Below are positions 13,633-26,605 of a stretch of 64,000 nucleotides of DNA, piece after piece. This DNA comes from Brachypodius melanocephalos (taxonomy: Eukaryota > Chordata > Aves > Passeriformes > Pycnonotidae). The notes beneath the pieces were generated by a model. The model searched no databases, was not told the origin of the DNA, and saw only the letters and a program-made list of their open reading frames with translations. The first letter of the stretch is position 1. Every line of letters begins with the position of its first letter. The stretch is from contig VZSR01003807.1 of NCBI GenBank assembly GCA_013398615.1, positions 34,701,493 to 34,765,492 of the forward strand, read 5' to 3'. The translations under genes and the position numbers were made by a program.

Positions 13633-16600
13633 CCATTATTATTCTGCAGGTGACCAAACATGAGAACAGGATATCCAGAGATGAGGTTTTGGACTTTCCA
13701 TCCTTGTAGACACATAAGGTACTCAAATAAATTTTTTAGCTTTCAATCCCTGTGGGTACAGACAATAGGAGTTTTCCCTAGGCAATTTTATGCGTTTTTG
13801 TCTGTTGCAAGACTTATGATCCATTCCTTTCTGTATCATGACTTTTCTAAGTTTCTAATAACTCCCACAGGTCTTTGGATCATGCCTAAATCAGGCCACT
13901 TGGGGCATGGAAAGGATTATTTTATTTTATATACCTGAGTTACTTATTTCTGCATCACAGAAAAATATTGGGGTTTAAAAATATGTTATATTGTTGACTG
14001 ATGAGCAGTTAGAGAATTAATTTATCTCCCAGAGTGTATTCTGCAGAACTATCTGGACAATCATTCCACATGTTGTAGGTGCAGATTATTCTTACTAAAT
14101 GTACTACCTTGTTCTCTTTCTTAATAGGTTTTTTCTATTTTTCAAATATTTATGAAGCTTGTCTTGGTCATTTTGAATTATAGCCCTGCTCTCCAAAGTG
14201 CTTGTATCATTCAGCCTGTTATCATTAAATAGATGTACTCCTAATCGTTGTTTTAAAAAAAAAAAATTGCATCAGACTCAGAACAGATATCCCAATCTAT
14301 TTTCTTGAATTCTCTGATAGCAAATTGCATAAAACTATACTTTCTTTTCTAGTACTCTGTCCACCCAATTTAAACAGTTTTATCTATACCATATTTAAGC
14401 TACTTTGATTATGATGTCACCCAAAACTGTTTAACAACCAGGAAAAACTACATATTTCACTTATGTCTCTTCCTCAAGGAATAGCTGGAAATTGTATTGA
14501 TTCAACATTATTGTTCTTAACAAATCTGTGTTGGCTGTTATTTACTGTCTTATTATCTTCTAAATGCTTACAAATAGATTCTTTGATTTTTATTCCAAAG
14601 CCTGAAATTCAGTGTATACATTTCATCTCACCACCTGAGATTAGTCACTACATCTTTCTCCAGTTTTCTGATGATTCAGTTGTCCTTCTTTTACTGAAAA
14701 TAACTATTCACTAGTCTGAAATTATTTCAGCTAATTCACTAAAGGTAAAGTCAATTAAATCTCTAGTTTATCTAAGATTTTAAATATTTTAAATTTTTTC
14801 TACCATAAATTAAATTTTGACCCTTATGTGATTGGTGCCAATTCAAATGGTAAGTCATATCTAACAGTTTAACTTAGAGTAAAGAGTACAAATGAAAATG
14901 ACGTTTTTGTTATTCTCAGTGTTTTTTTCCTTAGTAGCTTTCCAACCTGATGGCTAACTGATCAATTCCTGTTATGATAATGTACTGATTCAAAGTATTT
15001 TTATCTTCCTTTAGATTCCTGTTAAACTGTAACTTGCAATTTCCAAGTGAATTTCCATTTTTAGTTTAAAATTTTTCTCCTCCTAGATAAAAACTTCAGA
15101 TCCTACACTTCTGTGATGCTCCATTAAAATCATTCTAAAGATGGAGATTTAGACCATAGCATCATATTTTCTCATCTAACGTTAGCTATTGAGAAATTCA
15201 GGCTACTCTAAGATATTTTCATATGGTATTCCCACAATAAATGATAAGAAGTAGGTTGAAATGAGGAGGTAATCTTATGACACATCCTGTCCTAAATTTG
15301 GTCTCTAAGATATGGAGGATAAATTGTACTTTGGAAATGCTCATCGCTGTTCTAGTCACAAACTGTGCTCATCACACCCACAACATTGTTCTGATCTTCA
15401 GCAAATGTGATGGATCCAGATCCATCCAGTGCTTTATTTCTGTGCTAGCTATGTAACTTTCCTGAAATTATCCTATACTGCCTTAGAAATATTAGTTAAC
15501 TTAGGTCGTAATAACTCAGTGAAAGATGGAAGTGAAGACTGAAGAACCCATCTGTTCTCTGTCATAAAACAATGCTGCTCAGCAGTTTAGGGTAAGAAAT
15601 ATTTTTCACCTAACTAAACTTGTAAATATAATACAGAATTAGGAGAAATGGTCAGAAAATTACTAGAAATAAAATGAGAAAGGCCTGAAAAAAACCATAA
15701 TTTTAATTTAAACCTTAACCACTTTGTTCTAAAGAACATAATCTGTGATTTCTAATACAAAACTATTTCTGAGATTTTGTTTTCCTGTTGCTTCTTCAGT
15801 TAGGCAGTTGTAGCACTGTACAATCACTTGGTATGATTCTTGAAAAGCATTTTTGCTTTGATGTCTGAATTGTCTTAGTTACTTACCCCATATCACTAAT
15901 AAAGTAGACAGAAGTTAACTGCTTTGGTGAATCTGTTTTCTCAGTACATAGAAGTTATTACCACCAGTATTGGCAGTGCTGGAATAATGTTTAGAGAACC
16001 TTCATGCTTCAAGCATTTTTTTTCCTTTTCAGAAAAATACCAAAACAAAACAACCACAAAAACATAAAATTAAAAGACTGTATGTCTATTGCTACCATTT
16101 CTTAATGCTCACTAGTAAAGAAATATGACACACAATTCCCTAAACCAGTAAATTGAAATATGTTTCAGAGTACAAAATCAACGGTGTACTAAAGTGTAGG
16201 ACAACGCACTTGCTGCTGAGTGCTATGATGAAACTCCCAATGTGAGGACCTAGATCTAGTGGTCATAGTTGTCCTAGAATCTAAGTTAATTATCAAAATA
16301 TGCTACTTTTGTCTGCTTCAGATCAATACAAGTGAAATTTGTATTGTCCTAAGGAAGATAGTGTGATCAAGGGGTAGGAAAGTGATTTTCATATAATCTA
16401 AACTTTGCTCTTAGGAGAAAGAGACGGAATTATTTGTATTGACAGCCTGGGGCACAATTTCGTGGGGTGGGTATCTAAAAACCACTCCCAGTACTTCAAT
16501 TACCTATATGAGGTTCTAGATCTACTGGAGGTTCCCCTAGCTTCCCCCAGCCCTCCCCATGTGCACGGTTCCTGCTGCTGCCACTTCGTGCAGGCTTCAG

Positions 16601-16724
16601 GCAGAAGCAGAGGCATCGATCCCATGGTCACTAGCACTCCCTGTTTGTATTCACTTCTCGTTGTGTACCAGGACAGATCACTAGTGAATATCCCAAGCTC
16701 CTGCATGTAAATGCCCAACAGCTC
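13633..16724. other. Intergenic, nothing recognised
   Basis: AT-rich DNA with only short open frames. A near-perfect 18-base palindrome lies at 15409-15426: GATGGATC, CA, GATCCATC. No gene or known repeat was recognised. The segment at 16,400-16,700 is somewhat more GC-rich but shows no clear identity. Confidence 0.6.
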
Positions 16725-16850
16725 ATGAGTCACAATTGTCCCATCTTCACATCTATAAAATGAGATGGTAAATTGCAAATTTCTGATATGCTCTACCAGG
16801 CTTAATTGGCATTTGTAAAGTGCTTTGAGGTACTATGATTTACACAAAGA
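16725..16850 (+). mobile_element. Ancient MIR/CORE-SINE-like fragment
   Basis: The sequence around 16,737-16,765 resembles the MIR segment that reads CCCCATCTGTAAAATGGG in other amniotes. About 50 bases further, GTAAAGTGCTTTGAGG (16,815-16,830) resembles the MIR-type tail motif with GTAAAGCGCTTTGAG. Order and spacing of the two motifs fit the sense strand of an amniote MIR-type SINE, with the tRNA-derived head missing or too diverged to see. The copy is old and degraded. The assignment is from remembered family motifs only; a distant L2/CR1 tail is an alternative for the right half. Confidence 0.55.
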
Positions 16851-19800
16851 TTCATATGCTTGCTCTATGTGTTGTTATATCAGCAAAGTTTCTTTTATGT
16901 ATGGGGATATTTTCTTATGCTTCTGGCACAAAACACATAGAAAACCACATATAAAATATAATAACCTTTTTAAATTATAAATTACAGTGGGTGTTCAGAA
17001 CATCAAATGATGGCAGAATTTAGACTCTTCAGCTCAAAGCTGATAAACACATGTACAGATTTTTAGAAGGAGGCTTCATATTTCAGAAGAAATCCTTAGA
17101 TCTCAAACCCAAACAAATGGAAAACACAGTTAACTGATCTGCATGATGTAATGGTGGATCTGGAACGGTGTGTGTCTGTCCACCCACTGTTGTACAGGCA
17201 CTCAAGATACTAGTCATGAAACTATTTTTACAATCATGAGCTTGGTCTTGTAACCACCCACATTTGTCTTTTAGGTTCTCATCTGTCAACGATGTAATTC
17301 ACACCTTCACTTATAGCCCTGACCTGAAGCCAAGAATAATATGAAACTAAGAATTTTTTAAAAAATTTCATTACTTATCCTAAAAATTTATTTGTCTCTC
17401 TATTTTTTGAGAATATTTACATGATATTATTCCTACAACAGCATTCTTAACAAAACCCACAAGATTTCTGAGAAAAAAAGTAATTACATTTAAAATATTC
17501 CTCAGGGAGTAAACAGAGTTTGAGCTGCAGACTAAAAGAAAAGAGACGATTTTTATTCCTGTTTACAGCATGGTTTCTACTTTGCACTGATTCTGCATGG
17601 GAACTCTTCAAGAATGAAAGCAGCTCCTTCACTCTAAAAAATGTCCATCTACTTTTCAGTACATCATAACAATCAGGATCCCCTGTTCGCTTGTCCAAAT
17701 CAATTTCCTTTCCAACTGATCCATTTTCCAAGTCTCTAGAGAGCTTTTTATGCTCTGTATGTTCAGACGTCCTTTTCATAGTTGTTCATCTATCTTTCTA
17801 GTGGATGGAATTCATTAGCTCAGGAATAAGAAATTTTGTTAACATTTACACAAAGGTATCATTAATTAGGACTGAGTTTTCTTGTAAAGAAGTCTATTTG
17901 AGAACTGCTTTCTGATTATACTCTTGAACTTTATTCTAGTCTTTCTGTCCTCAACACCAATATTGCCAGATTATGATATCATAAAGAATAATTGAGATTA
18001 TCTAAACTGGCCTTAAGACAGGCATCCTCTATGAATTAATTTTAGAGCTAGGACAGCAGGTGGTAACTGTAGTATAAAAAGTGCTAGTAGTCAACAAGGC
18101 TAAATCAGGCTGTTGAAAGATGATTTTCAGCCCATATATAGTATTTGCAGAAACATAAATCTATATATAACAATCTACTGCAAAATAGAAGAAACCTGTT
18201 ATTTGGATATAAAAGCTCAGTAACTTCTGAATCACCATTAAAAAAATCCTTGCTTTGAAAATTCAGTCATGCAACATCTACTAGAAAATTGAAAAGTTCA
18301 TGCAGCAGTCAGGTACTCCATTGATTTATTATTCTGCCATTTCCACTGTTAAAATCTTTGTCTGTTTTCTAGTGTAAATGCACATGGTTTAAACTTCCAA
18401 CCATTGGTTAGAAGCCCTAGTAATTCTTAATTATGTTAAATGTAGGAATCAGCTATGAACAAGTCCTTGTATCTCAAAGGAGTTAATTCAGGTGTTCCAA
18501 TAGAGTATCTGCCGTCTTCATTTCTGCTGAGTACATGGGTAGTTTGTGTAGAACTCTTACACTTATTAGTTTTTCTTACTATAAAAGCATTTTCAAAGGA
18601 CCCCAGATTCTTTTCAACTTCTATGAATACAGAATTGTGACTGCTACAGACTCCTTCAGATAAGTATTTATGGAAGAAGTTGCCTCTTGGATTAAGAGTG
18701 TGCACTGTGGGTTCACAGCCCTCAGAGCAGGCTAAAGGCTCCACTGCTCAGTTAAATACATGGATATCAGGCATTGTACATCTTTGGACTCCTATCCAAG
18801 GTGCACGAGTTCTGTGGTGAACTCAAGACATTGTGATCTCTTTCCACATTGTCCCAGATGTCCTCTTGCTGCCCTTAGTTGGGGTTGAGTGATGTTTATG
18901 AGGAACAACTCTTAACTATATTATTTGGGGAGGAAAGAGCTCAGTTGCCATCCTACAGCTGTCAGGCACGTCATGGCTTTAAGAGAGGACAGCAATATGT
19001 CAGGGAATTAATGCATTTCTGATAGTACCTGTGCAGCCTTTGAGGAGCCACATTTACTAATAGCAGCACAAGCACTTTGTCAATCACTGCACACAGGCTC
19101 GTCCACAAATCTTGATGGTTCCATGTCAACAACGCTCCTTCAGGAAGGACACGTAAAGATTTGCTGTCACCACAAAGACACTTTTGCATGAATTACAAGC
19201 TATATGCTTACATAGCAGTCATTCACTATTGTCAGGTGATTTGAGAAGTCTGTCCTTTAAGGCTGACATATGAAATATGGATACAGGAGGGAATAGCCCT
19301 AGAGAGAGTGTACAGAGAACAGGAATCACATGTGGTGGGAGTCTTCTGGATGTGAGCTTGTAGTGTTAGAGTCATGCATGGGAATATTAAAGATAATGTA
19401 ATGCAGATTAAATGTGATTTGTTGGGTTCAGTGCCTCAGTACTGTGATATTTGGGGCATTTAAAAGTAAGAAGCAAGTTTAATATCCCATTGGAAAAACG
19501 AACATTTCCACCTTTTACAGCCACACAACTGTCCACTTCAAACACTGTAAAATGACGAGACTGAAATGATATATCACATTTTGCTTTTCCAAAAGCTATA
19601 CCTCACCTAGCACATAACATCATTCACGTATAAAAACAGTGCAAGTGAGTTCCTGGTAAAACCTTATAAAAATATGTCCAAACAATATTTTAAATAGACT
19701 ACTCACTATGTAAGAGAATACCCTGATAATATACAATTATCTACACATATATAGTTTCTTATTTTGATTTCCTCCAAGCCTATTTATTACCTCTCACACT

Positions 19801-20101
19801 TCAAATACCTCACAGCTCCCATGAAATCTTGCAGTCTCTCTGCAGCACACTGTGGTATTAATGTCTTTTGCCCTTTTTCCACATTCATTCTGCAGTTTCT
19901 AAATTGCTGTTACTGAGATTTCAGCTGGAAAATGTTCTTCCTTCACGGTTGCCTCCATGACAGATTCAACATAAGATTTTGCTCACTGAACTTTGACTAA
20001 GGTAACATCTTCTCTAACTTAACCAATACAGATCCTTCTGAAGTCCATGGGTCATGTAATCATTCTAATTAAGATATTAAGTCAGTTTGAACCTGCTGGC
20101 T
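16851..20101. other. Intergenic, nothing recognised
   Basis: AT-rich DNA. The longest frame is a 110-codon minus-strand open frame at 17447-17779. It is charged at its N-terminus and Cys/Phe-rich at its C-terminus, and matches nothing I know. A frame of this length is expected by chance in a window of this size. No repeat family was recognised. Confidence 0.6.
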
Positions 20102-20167
20102 ATGCCTATGTCTTTCTGTTGAGATGAGAGAGGCAATGCCTATGTCCTTCTATTGAGATGAGAGGCA
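20102..20167. repeat. Two-copy tandem duplication, 34-bp period
   Basis: The unit beginning ATGCCTATGTC at 20102 repeats at 20136 (ATGCCTATGTC) with two substitutions and a 2-base shortening of the GAGAGAGGCA end. It looks like a local slippage or duplication event and has no recognised function. Confidence 0.8.
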
Positions 20168-20396
20168 CTGGGTGAGGATGCTAAGACTACACACATATTT
20201 GTATTTAAAAAAGACGCGGAATGTTTTGTGGGCTCAGCCAAATCAGCAGAGCATGGTTTTAAGTCCTCCATTCAATAACATACAACCACTTGTCTGCCAA
20301 ATCAGAGGAGCTGCACCTAAACTTCTACTGGAATGATATCTGGCTCAGGCTGTCCCCCAGAAGCGCACGGATATTGTCTGGGAGCTGCACACACGA

Positions 20397-20541
20397 GCCT
20401 GAGATTAGCTCAACTGGTTGAAGCATGGTTCTAATAACACCAAGGTTGTGAGTTTGATCCCTGTATGGGCCATTCATTTAAGAGCTGGATTCAATGATCC
20501 TGGTGGGTTCCTTCCATCCCAGACTCTCCTGTGATCCTGAG
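20397..20541 (+). mobile_element. tRNA-Ile-derived SINE with CR1-like tail (TguSINE1-type)
   Basis: Positions 20397-20472 align along their whole length with tRNA-Ile(AAT). They show the A box (TTAGCTCAACTGGTT), the anticodon loop CTAATAA with AAT at 20433-20435, the B box region (GAGTTTGATCC), and a 3' acceptor-like GGGCCA. The next ~70 bases include GATCCTGGTGGGTTCCTTCC and CCTGTGATCCTGA, which resemble the 3' end of CR1 LINEs. A tRNA-Ile head with a CR1 tail is the structure of the SINE described from zebra finch, thought to be mobilised by CR1 machinery. Mispairs in the arms and the attached tail argue against a working tRNA gene. The element supports a passerine source; the exact subfamily needs a repeat search. 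Confidence 0.8.
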
Positions 20542-23500
20542 AGTGCATGCCGGTGATGAGACCCACCTTCCATCTTCTGTAGCTTCCCAGTATAAGTGGT
20601 TAAGTACCTGTATCTAGCTTCTGTGCAGATAAATAAATCAAATTAATATACATTCTAGTCTTAAATGTATCCTATATTAAAAGATAAAATTGTGGTAAAG
20701 GAAACAGTTTTTTTAATGTTTTTAAAAAGGATTTATTGAAACATCACTAACCAATTCACCCACTGTGCTAAAGACACCACTTACAGAACATTTATCCAAA
20801 AGCTACATATCAGAGTACTGTCTATATCAGAACAGCCTCTGCTACTGTAATCGTGCCAGTTATCAAATCTGGTGCTGTAATCATGCCAGATACAGATTGT
20901 CACTGGTGCCACAGTAACTTTTTAGCATAGACCTAGTTTTACTGACAGGCAAGAACTAAAAATAAATTGCTATATCCTGGACAAAATTAAGAGAGTTCCT
21001 CTTATAGATGATTAAACAGAAGTAGACTTTTTGAATCTGATTAAGTATTCTTTTTTCAAAAATAAAAATTAATTCTAAGGTAGATTTGCATTTGAAGGAC
21101 AATTAACATACACCAGAGTTTATTTATAGACTGTAATACAATAAATGTTTTTATTATGTGATTGTCATTTTTCTCATACATACCTTCCATTTCAATATTC
21201 TCTCATTTCCTCTTGACATGGATATAGATCCCTTTTATGAATAACTATTGCAAAAATTATATTGTCTGATTAACAGCTGTGTAGCTTCCCAATAACCTAA
21301 GAGCTTATTCTGTAATCACTGAAATAGTCTTTCTGAGTGCAATGGGGCTATTTGCATGAATAAAGACTTGCAGCCTCAGTCCCTAAATTTGTATTTATAG
21401 TATCTTTAAGTATAATAAAATTAAATTACAAATGAGTCTCTGATTAAGTGTCCTTTCAAGTGTTATAAATTCTTACATTGAGCCAGAGCTCCCTACTGTT
21501 CCTGTGATAAATAAGTGTTCAGAAAGATAACACTGGAGGGTTTAGTATGATGCAGATGATGGAATTATCTCTATCTGAGTTTTTGACAGAAAACAGCATT
21601 TCAGGTTTACATATAATATGAAAAGATATCCAGGAGCACTAAGCTGCACTCTAGTTCTTTTTCAGACATTGCAACTAGAGCTCCGTAAATGAGGTCTGGA
21701 AAGATCTGAGGCGATCAGTTCTCCTCTGGCACGAAATAGGGGACAGCTGGCCAAGCTACAAGTCCTTCACAAACAACTCTTGTCAGAACACCTCAGTTAC
21801 AAATAGTTACAAAGAAATCTGGTGAGAAAAGAAAACTCCAAGGAGGTTTGGACATTGTTGTGGAAAGATCCAAATAGAAAAATAAGGTAGGCAGTGAAGA
21901 CTGTGATTTTCTGCTGGAAAGACTGGTGTCAGTAGCCAACTTGCTGGAGCTCAGGTACTCTTTAGTTGTCTCCTTCTCTCCTATCAACCTTATCCCTTCA
22001 AACATCTCCAAATTTCCTGATCTGGAAGGAGTTACCCATATATCCCATGTCTGAGACGCTGTATCTTTCTCGTTTCCTTTATCCCACTCCAAAAGATTTT
22101 TCTTTTTCCTCTCACTTAGCAGAAATACAGAGATGGTTTTCCCAGCTGCACCCCAAACTACCAGCCAGCTTTTTGCCCTGGCCCCCATCCGAAGCAGACT
22201 TTGGGGAGGAAGCATGCTTCAAGACAAGAAGGAATGATGTGTGTTTCATTCTTCTTACCCCCTGCCTTCTCCTGCTGGCTGAGTATCTCTCCCACATGCC
22301 CTGGACAGTTCCCAGCTGAGAAAACATTGGTCAGTTGTTTAAGTGGTGTTTTTATATATGTGTGTGTGTGTGTGTGTGTGCATGTGCTTAACCCAAACCT
22401 GTAGATTTCCAGACTCTAAAATCTTAAGCTATGGATCTGATTGGATCTTTTGTTCATGATCTACCACATTTTATGTATAGAAAGTATATAATGCATATGT
22501 AGGAATCAAGTAGAAATCAAGCTGGAATCTTCCCTTTCTGTTTGGAATCATGCAGCTTTAAGAGTGTAACACTAGCCTGAAATCTATAACTGAGGTTTCT
22601 TGAGCACCTCCTCCTCCTCCCTCTTCACTGACCTTGGTGTCTGCAGAGTTGTTTCTCTCACATAGTCTCACTCCTCTCTTAGGCTGAGATTTGCTCTTCC
22701 ACAGTCACTTTTTCCTCTTAAATAGGTTATCCCAGTGGGGCTACCACCATCTCTGAGGGCTCAGCCTTAGCTTCCAGCTTGTCCATCTTGGAGACAGATG
22801 TCATGGGCTCTGTCAGACACAAAGAAAGCTTCTCTTATCTTCTCAGAGAAGGCACTACTCTAGACTCCCACCACCAAAACTTTGCCAACCAAACCACTAA
22901 TGCTGCTAGACAATATATATATAAACATCTTATCCCAGAAAGAATTGTGTAAATGAATATTCATTGCTTGCTGAAGAAGTCCCACTGCCTCAGAAATTAC
23001 TTTTGGGACAGAAGAGCCCTGAGATGTGAAGGAGTTTGTCCCTAAGGCTTGCAGGACCTAGCAATCTGTAGTTTTTTAACTGGAAAAGTTGAGCAGGGGA
23101 GATTCAAAAAAGAATTTTTTGTGATTAAGTGGCTTGCACTCCCAAAATTGAAGTGAGGTAAAAGCTAGAGTGAAAGCTACTCAACATTACACCTTAAATT
23201 TTACCTTGACTCTCACCTCACTTAGTGCTGACATATGAGCACAGGTAGATTGAACTTGTTTGGCTGAAGCAGCTATTTCCTGCTATTGTTCACCTTGCTT
23301 CTTGCTGACACAGCCACTTGCAGCTGGGAAACTGGACCAAATTGAAGGGTATTTCTTGAACAGCTTACCGCTGCCATGGTAAGGCAAAAAGCCAGCTCTA
23401 AAATAATGCCATCCAGGAGCTGCCTCACGTGGAGCCAGCTGTCCCATCCATGGGGAATGCACCCCCAGGAAAAAGGGTAAGAGCACCAAGACAGCACACT

Positions 23501-25974
23501 AACCTCAATTCAGTCATCCTGTGAGTCAATATCCTTGGTTATCCTGAATATTCTTTGGATCTTTTACTCTTATTACTCGACTTACACACTAATTCATTTT
23601 CTGTGCCCTGCTCTGAAACCCCTTGCACACGCAATTTCTCTGATGTTTCCCATTCCAGCCTTAGCAGAGACCACAAAGTTTAGTCTTTGTTAGCACCTCA
23701 AAGCTACACAGCAACTTGGCCGTAGAAAGAAGCATTCAGTGTTTTATTCATCATTAAACACAGACATCTTTTAAACTGTTCATAGTTCATTTTTATTAAA
23801 CAAAAGGCATGTTATTGGCTTAGAGCCATTTCACATAAATATTTCTTGGTCAAGATCTAATAATGTAAAACATCCTGAAAAACATTAAAAGAATCATATA
23901 ACAAGATTTGTATGTCACATCACATAAAACTGAGAAATTTAAGGTTGATTAATTGGAAATTATTGAACTGAAGGAACTGAATGTTGCTGAAATCTATAAA
24001 AATATAACAAGAATATATAAGCAGAAGTTCTGATATCTATTCCAGATGTATCGTTTTAGTCTGCTTTCTTGCTGCAGTAAGGCATGTGCTACTTTGCTGT
24101 CTGTCTTGCAAATAACCTCTGAAGTCACTCACCAATTTCAACCAATTTAATAAAGAATGTAATTTTTCAAAGTTCATATGATAATTGGAATCAGGATATA
24201 GAAAAGACCCCAAAATTTTTGTCTCCCCTGAGGGGAGAAGCAAATGCAACTTATCCCTTTACCTCCTTTGAGAGGAATCAGACATCTGGTCATTCAGCAA
24301 CCGTATATTGGCAAGAAATGATCACAAACAAAACATCAAAATACCTGGAGCAAGTATTAAAAAAAAATCTACATTATTTTGAGGAGGAGGAGGAAAATAG
24401 TGTCTGTGGGAAGAAGAAAGGATGAAATTTATGGAACAAAATTCAATTGAAATAAGGCTATACTGCTTCTATTATTTGTTGAATATTCTTTTCCTTCAAA
24501 ACTATTATTTTTTGTTAAATCCTGTCTTTGTCTTTCACCTTTTTTTTTTTTTTTTTTGGTAAGAAGAAGAAGTTTGTGTTTAAAAGCTACTAAAGAAAAA
24601 CCATCAAATAAATGTACAAGAGTTTTTGTGTGTGTGCATGTGTGAATTTTGTTATGAGTTATAGAAAGTTCTTAAAACATTAGCACAGTATCAGAGATGA
24701 AAACTAGACTGAAGTTCAGGATGACATTTATGGAGATACTGAAAAATGGTTTTAACATGTTTGAACCTGTTGTAGTTTGTTGGATGAAAACATCAGGTTA
24801 AAATAAGAATGTCATGAAAATTAAGAAGGTATCAGCCTTTTCAGTATTGTGAGGATAAACACTGAAAGTTTGGATACTCCCATGAATCACTAACGGCACT
24901 CAACATCTCTAGTGGAAGAGATATGCAATTGCTTTCTAGATTCAGCAGAAAATATTGTTTATTCACTAGTTTTTTTATGCTGGCCTCCTTCACCTCCAGT
25001 CCTAGTAAAAGACCTCAAGAGAAAAGACAATAAAATAGGCTGAAAAGCAGGGAGTCATTGGCTACTGAATGACCTGATTTTCCTCGAGGAATAAGATACA
25101 AGGTAAAACTAATGCTGAAAGCTGTGCTGGGAAACACTCCCAAGTAGTTATTACATGTATCTACACATAGAAAGAGAATATAAGAGAAAAAATTAACAGC
25201 ACAATGGGATATGAATTTAAAACAGATCAGCCTGCCACACAAACATTCAGTACAGACTTTTAAACTGTACCTATCTCGTTAAATTCAGTCATGTCTGGGA
25301 ATGTTTCCAGGTGCTGGAACACAATTGTCTATGTGAATAAACACGTAAATGTTCCTTGGCACTAACCTGGCTCGTGCCAACTAGCACGGTCCAGACCATG
25401 CCTGGAGATAGACCTTGTACAGAGCAGCTCATTCCCAATAAAAATGCTATATCCTAAAGAGGAACTAGGAGATTGTGCTGCCAGAGAGGTGAGCAGCACC
25501 ATGCCAGTTGGCCTCAGCACCCAAATTTTTTCTCATGCACATATAGTCCACTAGTACAGACACAGTATTAGTCAGAACTTTGAATAATGTTGTCTGTAGT
25601 AGCTACACCATCTTAAACAGGGAGTAGCTGGTCCCTGGCAGAGGTATCATCATGAGGAATCATCCATAATAAGAATTAATGAAGAGCAAGTATTATTTCC
25701 ATGCTTGATTCTTCATCTGTGACACTTCTGTGTATAGGGATCCTAATCACTGTACACAGTTTAAAGCACACATTGCCGTGCAATTTTTTGTATTTCAAGA
25801 GAAAAGTGGTAAACACAGATTTCCACAGTTGGCTTTTAATGAAAATTTGATTTTTCATTTAAATGAATGTTTACTCTCTGCAAGTGAGAAGAACATCAAA
25901 AAATAAGGATCATCCAGTAAATTAGTCAGAATGAATTATTCTTCCACTCTACTATTAATGACTCAACATCAGCT
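20542..25974. other. Intergenic, nothing recognised apart from simple repeats
   Basis: AT-rich DNA. It holds a (TG)11 microsatellite, a poly-T run at 24540-24557, a short hairpin at 24222-24238 (TCTCCCC, 3-base loop, GGGGAGA), and a near-repeat around 20,847-20,892 (CTGTAATCGTGCCAG and CTGTAATCATGCCAG). The longest frames outside GC-rich DNA overlap each other at 21793-22319, with 140 codons on minus and 117 on plus. Overlap on both strands and lack of domains argue against coding. Confidence 0.6.
22359..22380. repeat. (TG)11 dinucleotide microsatellite
   Basis: Eleven uninterrupted TG units follow a short TATATA run. It is a typical vertebrate dinucleotide repeat and possibly polymorphic. 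Confidence 0.95.
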
Positions 25975-26605
25975 TGGCAGATATTAAGTTGGGTCTCTCA
26001 GGGATCCATTCTGGCTTCAGTATCATTCAATATTTTCAGTGATGACTTGGAGACTAAAGTTGGGAATATGTTAACTGCATTTGTAGATGAATACAGGGCT
26101 GAAAGTAATCAAAATATCATGGCGGTACAAGACAGATATAAATGGCTGAGCCAGTGTCCACCTCATCAATAAACAATATCACAGAACTCTGGTAACTATG
26201 ACCAGACATTATGGATGTTTGTCCTACCAATAATAAAAAATAACTGCAAAAATGGTAAGTAGGATATTATTCCTGAAGCAAAATAGAGAATCCAATAAGA
26301 TTAGGCAAACTGTTCGTTATAAGAAGAAACAACCAAACGCATACACATAAAATAAGAGAATCACTGACTTTGTAGTTACAGAAAATGATCTAGGTACTTT
26401 AGGAGATGATGAATTAAATGAGTCAACAACATGACATATTTCAAAGACCATAAATGCTATCTGGGTTGCATTATTAGGAGTGTCATGTTAAACAAGCTAG
26501 GCAATTATGCTGCACTGCTTAGCAGTACATCAGTGCACTTTAGAGTATTATTTTCAGTTCCAGTTACTCCTCAAAAAAGTGCAGAAAAAAGGAGAATAAT
26601 CGAAA
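25975..26605 (+). mobile_element. Old diverged CR1-clade LINE fragment
   Basis: Two blocks in the right order resemble the 3' half of CR1 open reading frame 2. At about 25,990-26,100, CTCAGGGATCC and TTCAATATTTTCAGTGATGAC, followed by a GATGACACC-like segment, match the reverse-transcriptase region around the 'QGSVLGPVLFNIFINDL' signature. At about 26,385-26,570, a block with CTGGGTTGCATTATTAGGAG matches the region encoding 'ILGCIRRS'. Stops and indels break every frame. The 5' end is absent, as is usual for CR1 copies, and the copy is far more diverged than the one near 39 kb. A related L3/CR1-type family is possible. Confidence 0.65.

Noticed and set aside
13437..13715. Phe-rich 92-codon minus-strand frame
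   Set aside because: It is the translation of an A/C-rich low-complexity tract.
17447..17779. 110-codon minus-strand open frame
   Set aside because: Frames of this length are expected by chance in 64 kb of six-frame AT-rich DNA. It has no recognised domain, and no promoter or splice context is evident.
20397..20472. Functional tRNA-Ile(AAT) gene
   Set aside because: The head resembles tRNA-Ile, but arm mispairs and a continuous CR1-like tail without a Pol III terminator right after the acceptor identify it as a SINE.
21793..22319. 140-codon minus and 117-codon plus overlapping open frames
   Set aside because: Coding on both strands at once is unlikely, neither shows a family motif, and chance frames near this length are expected.
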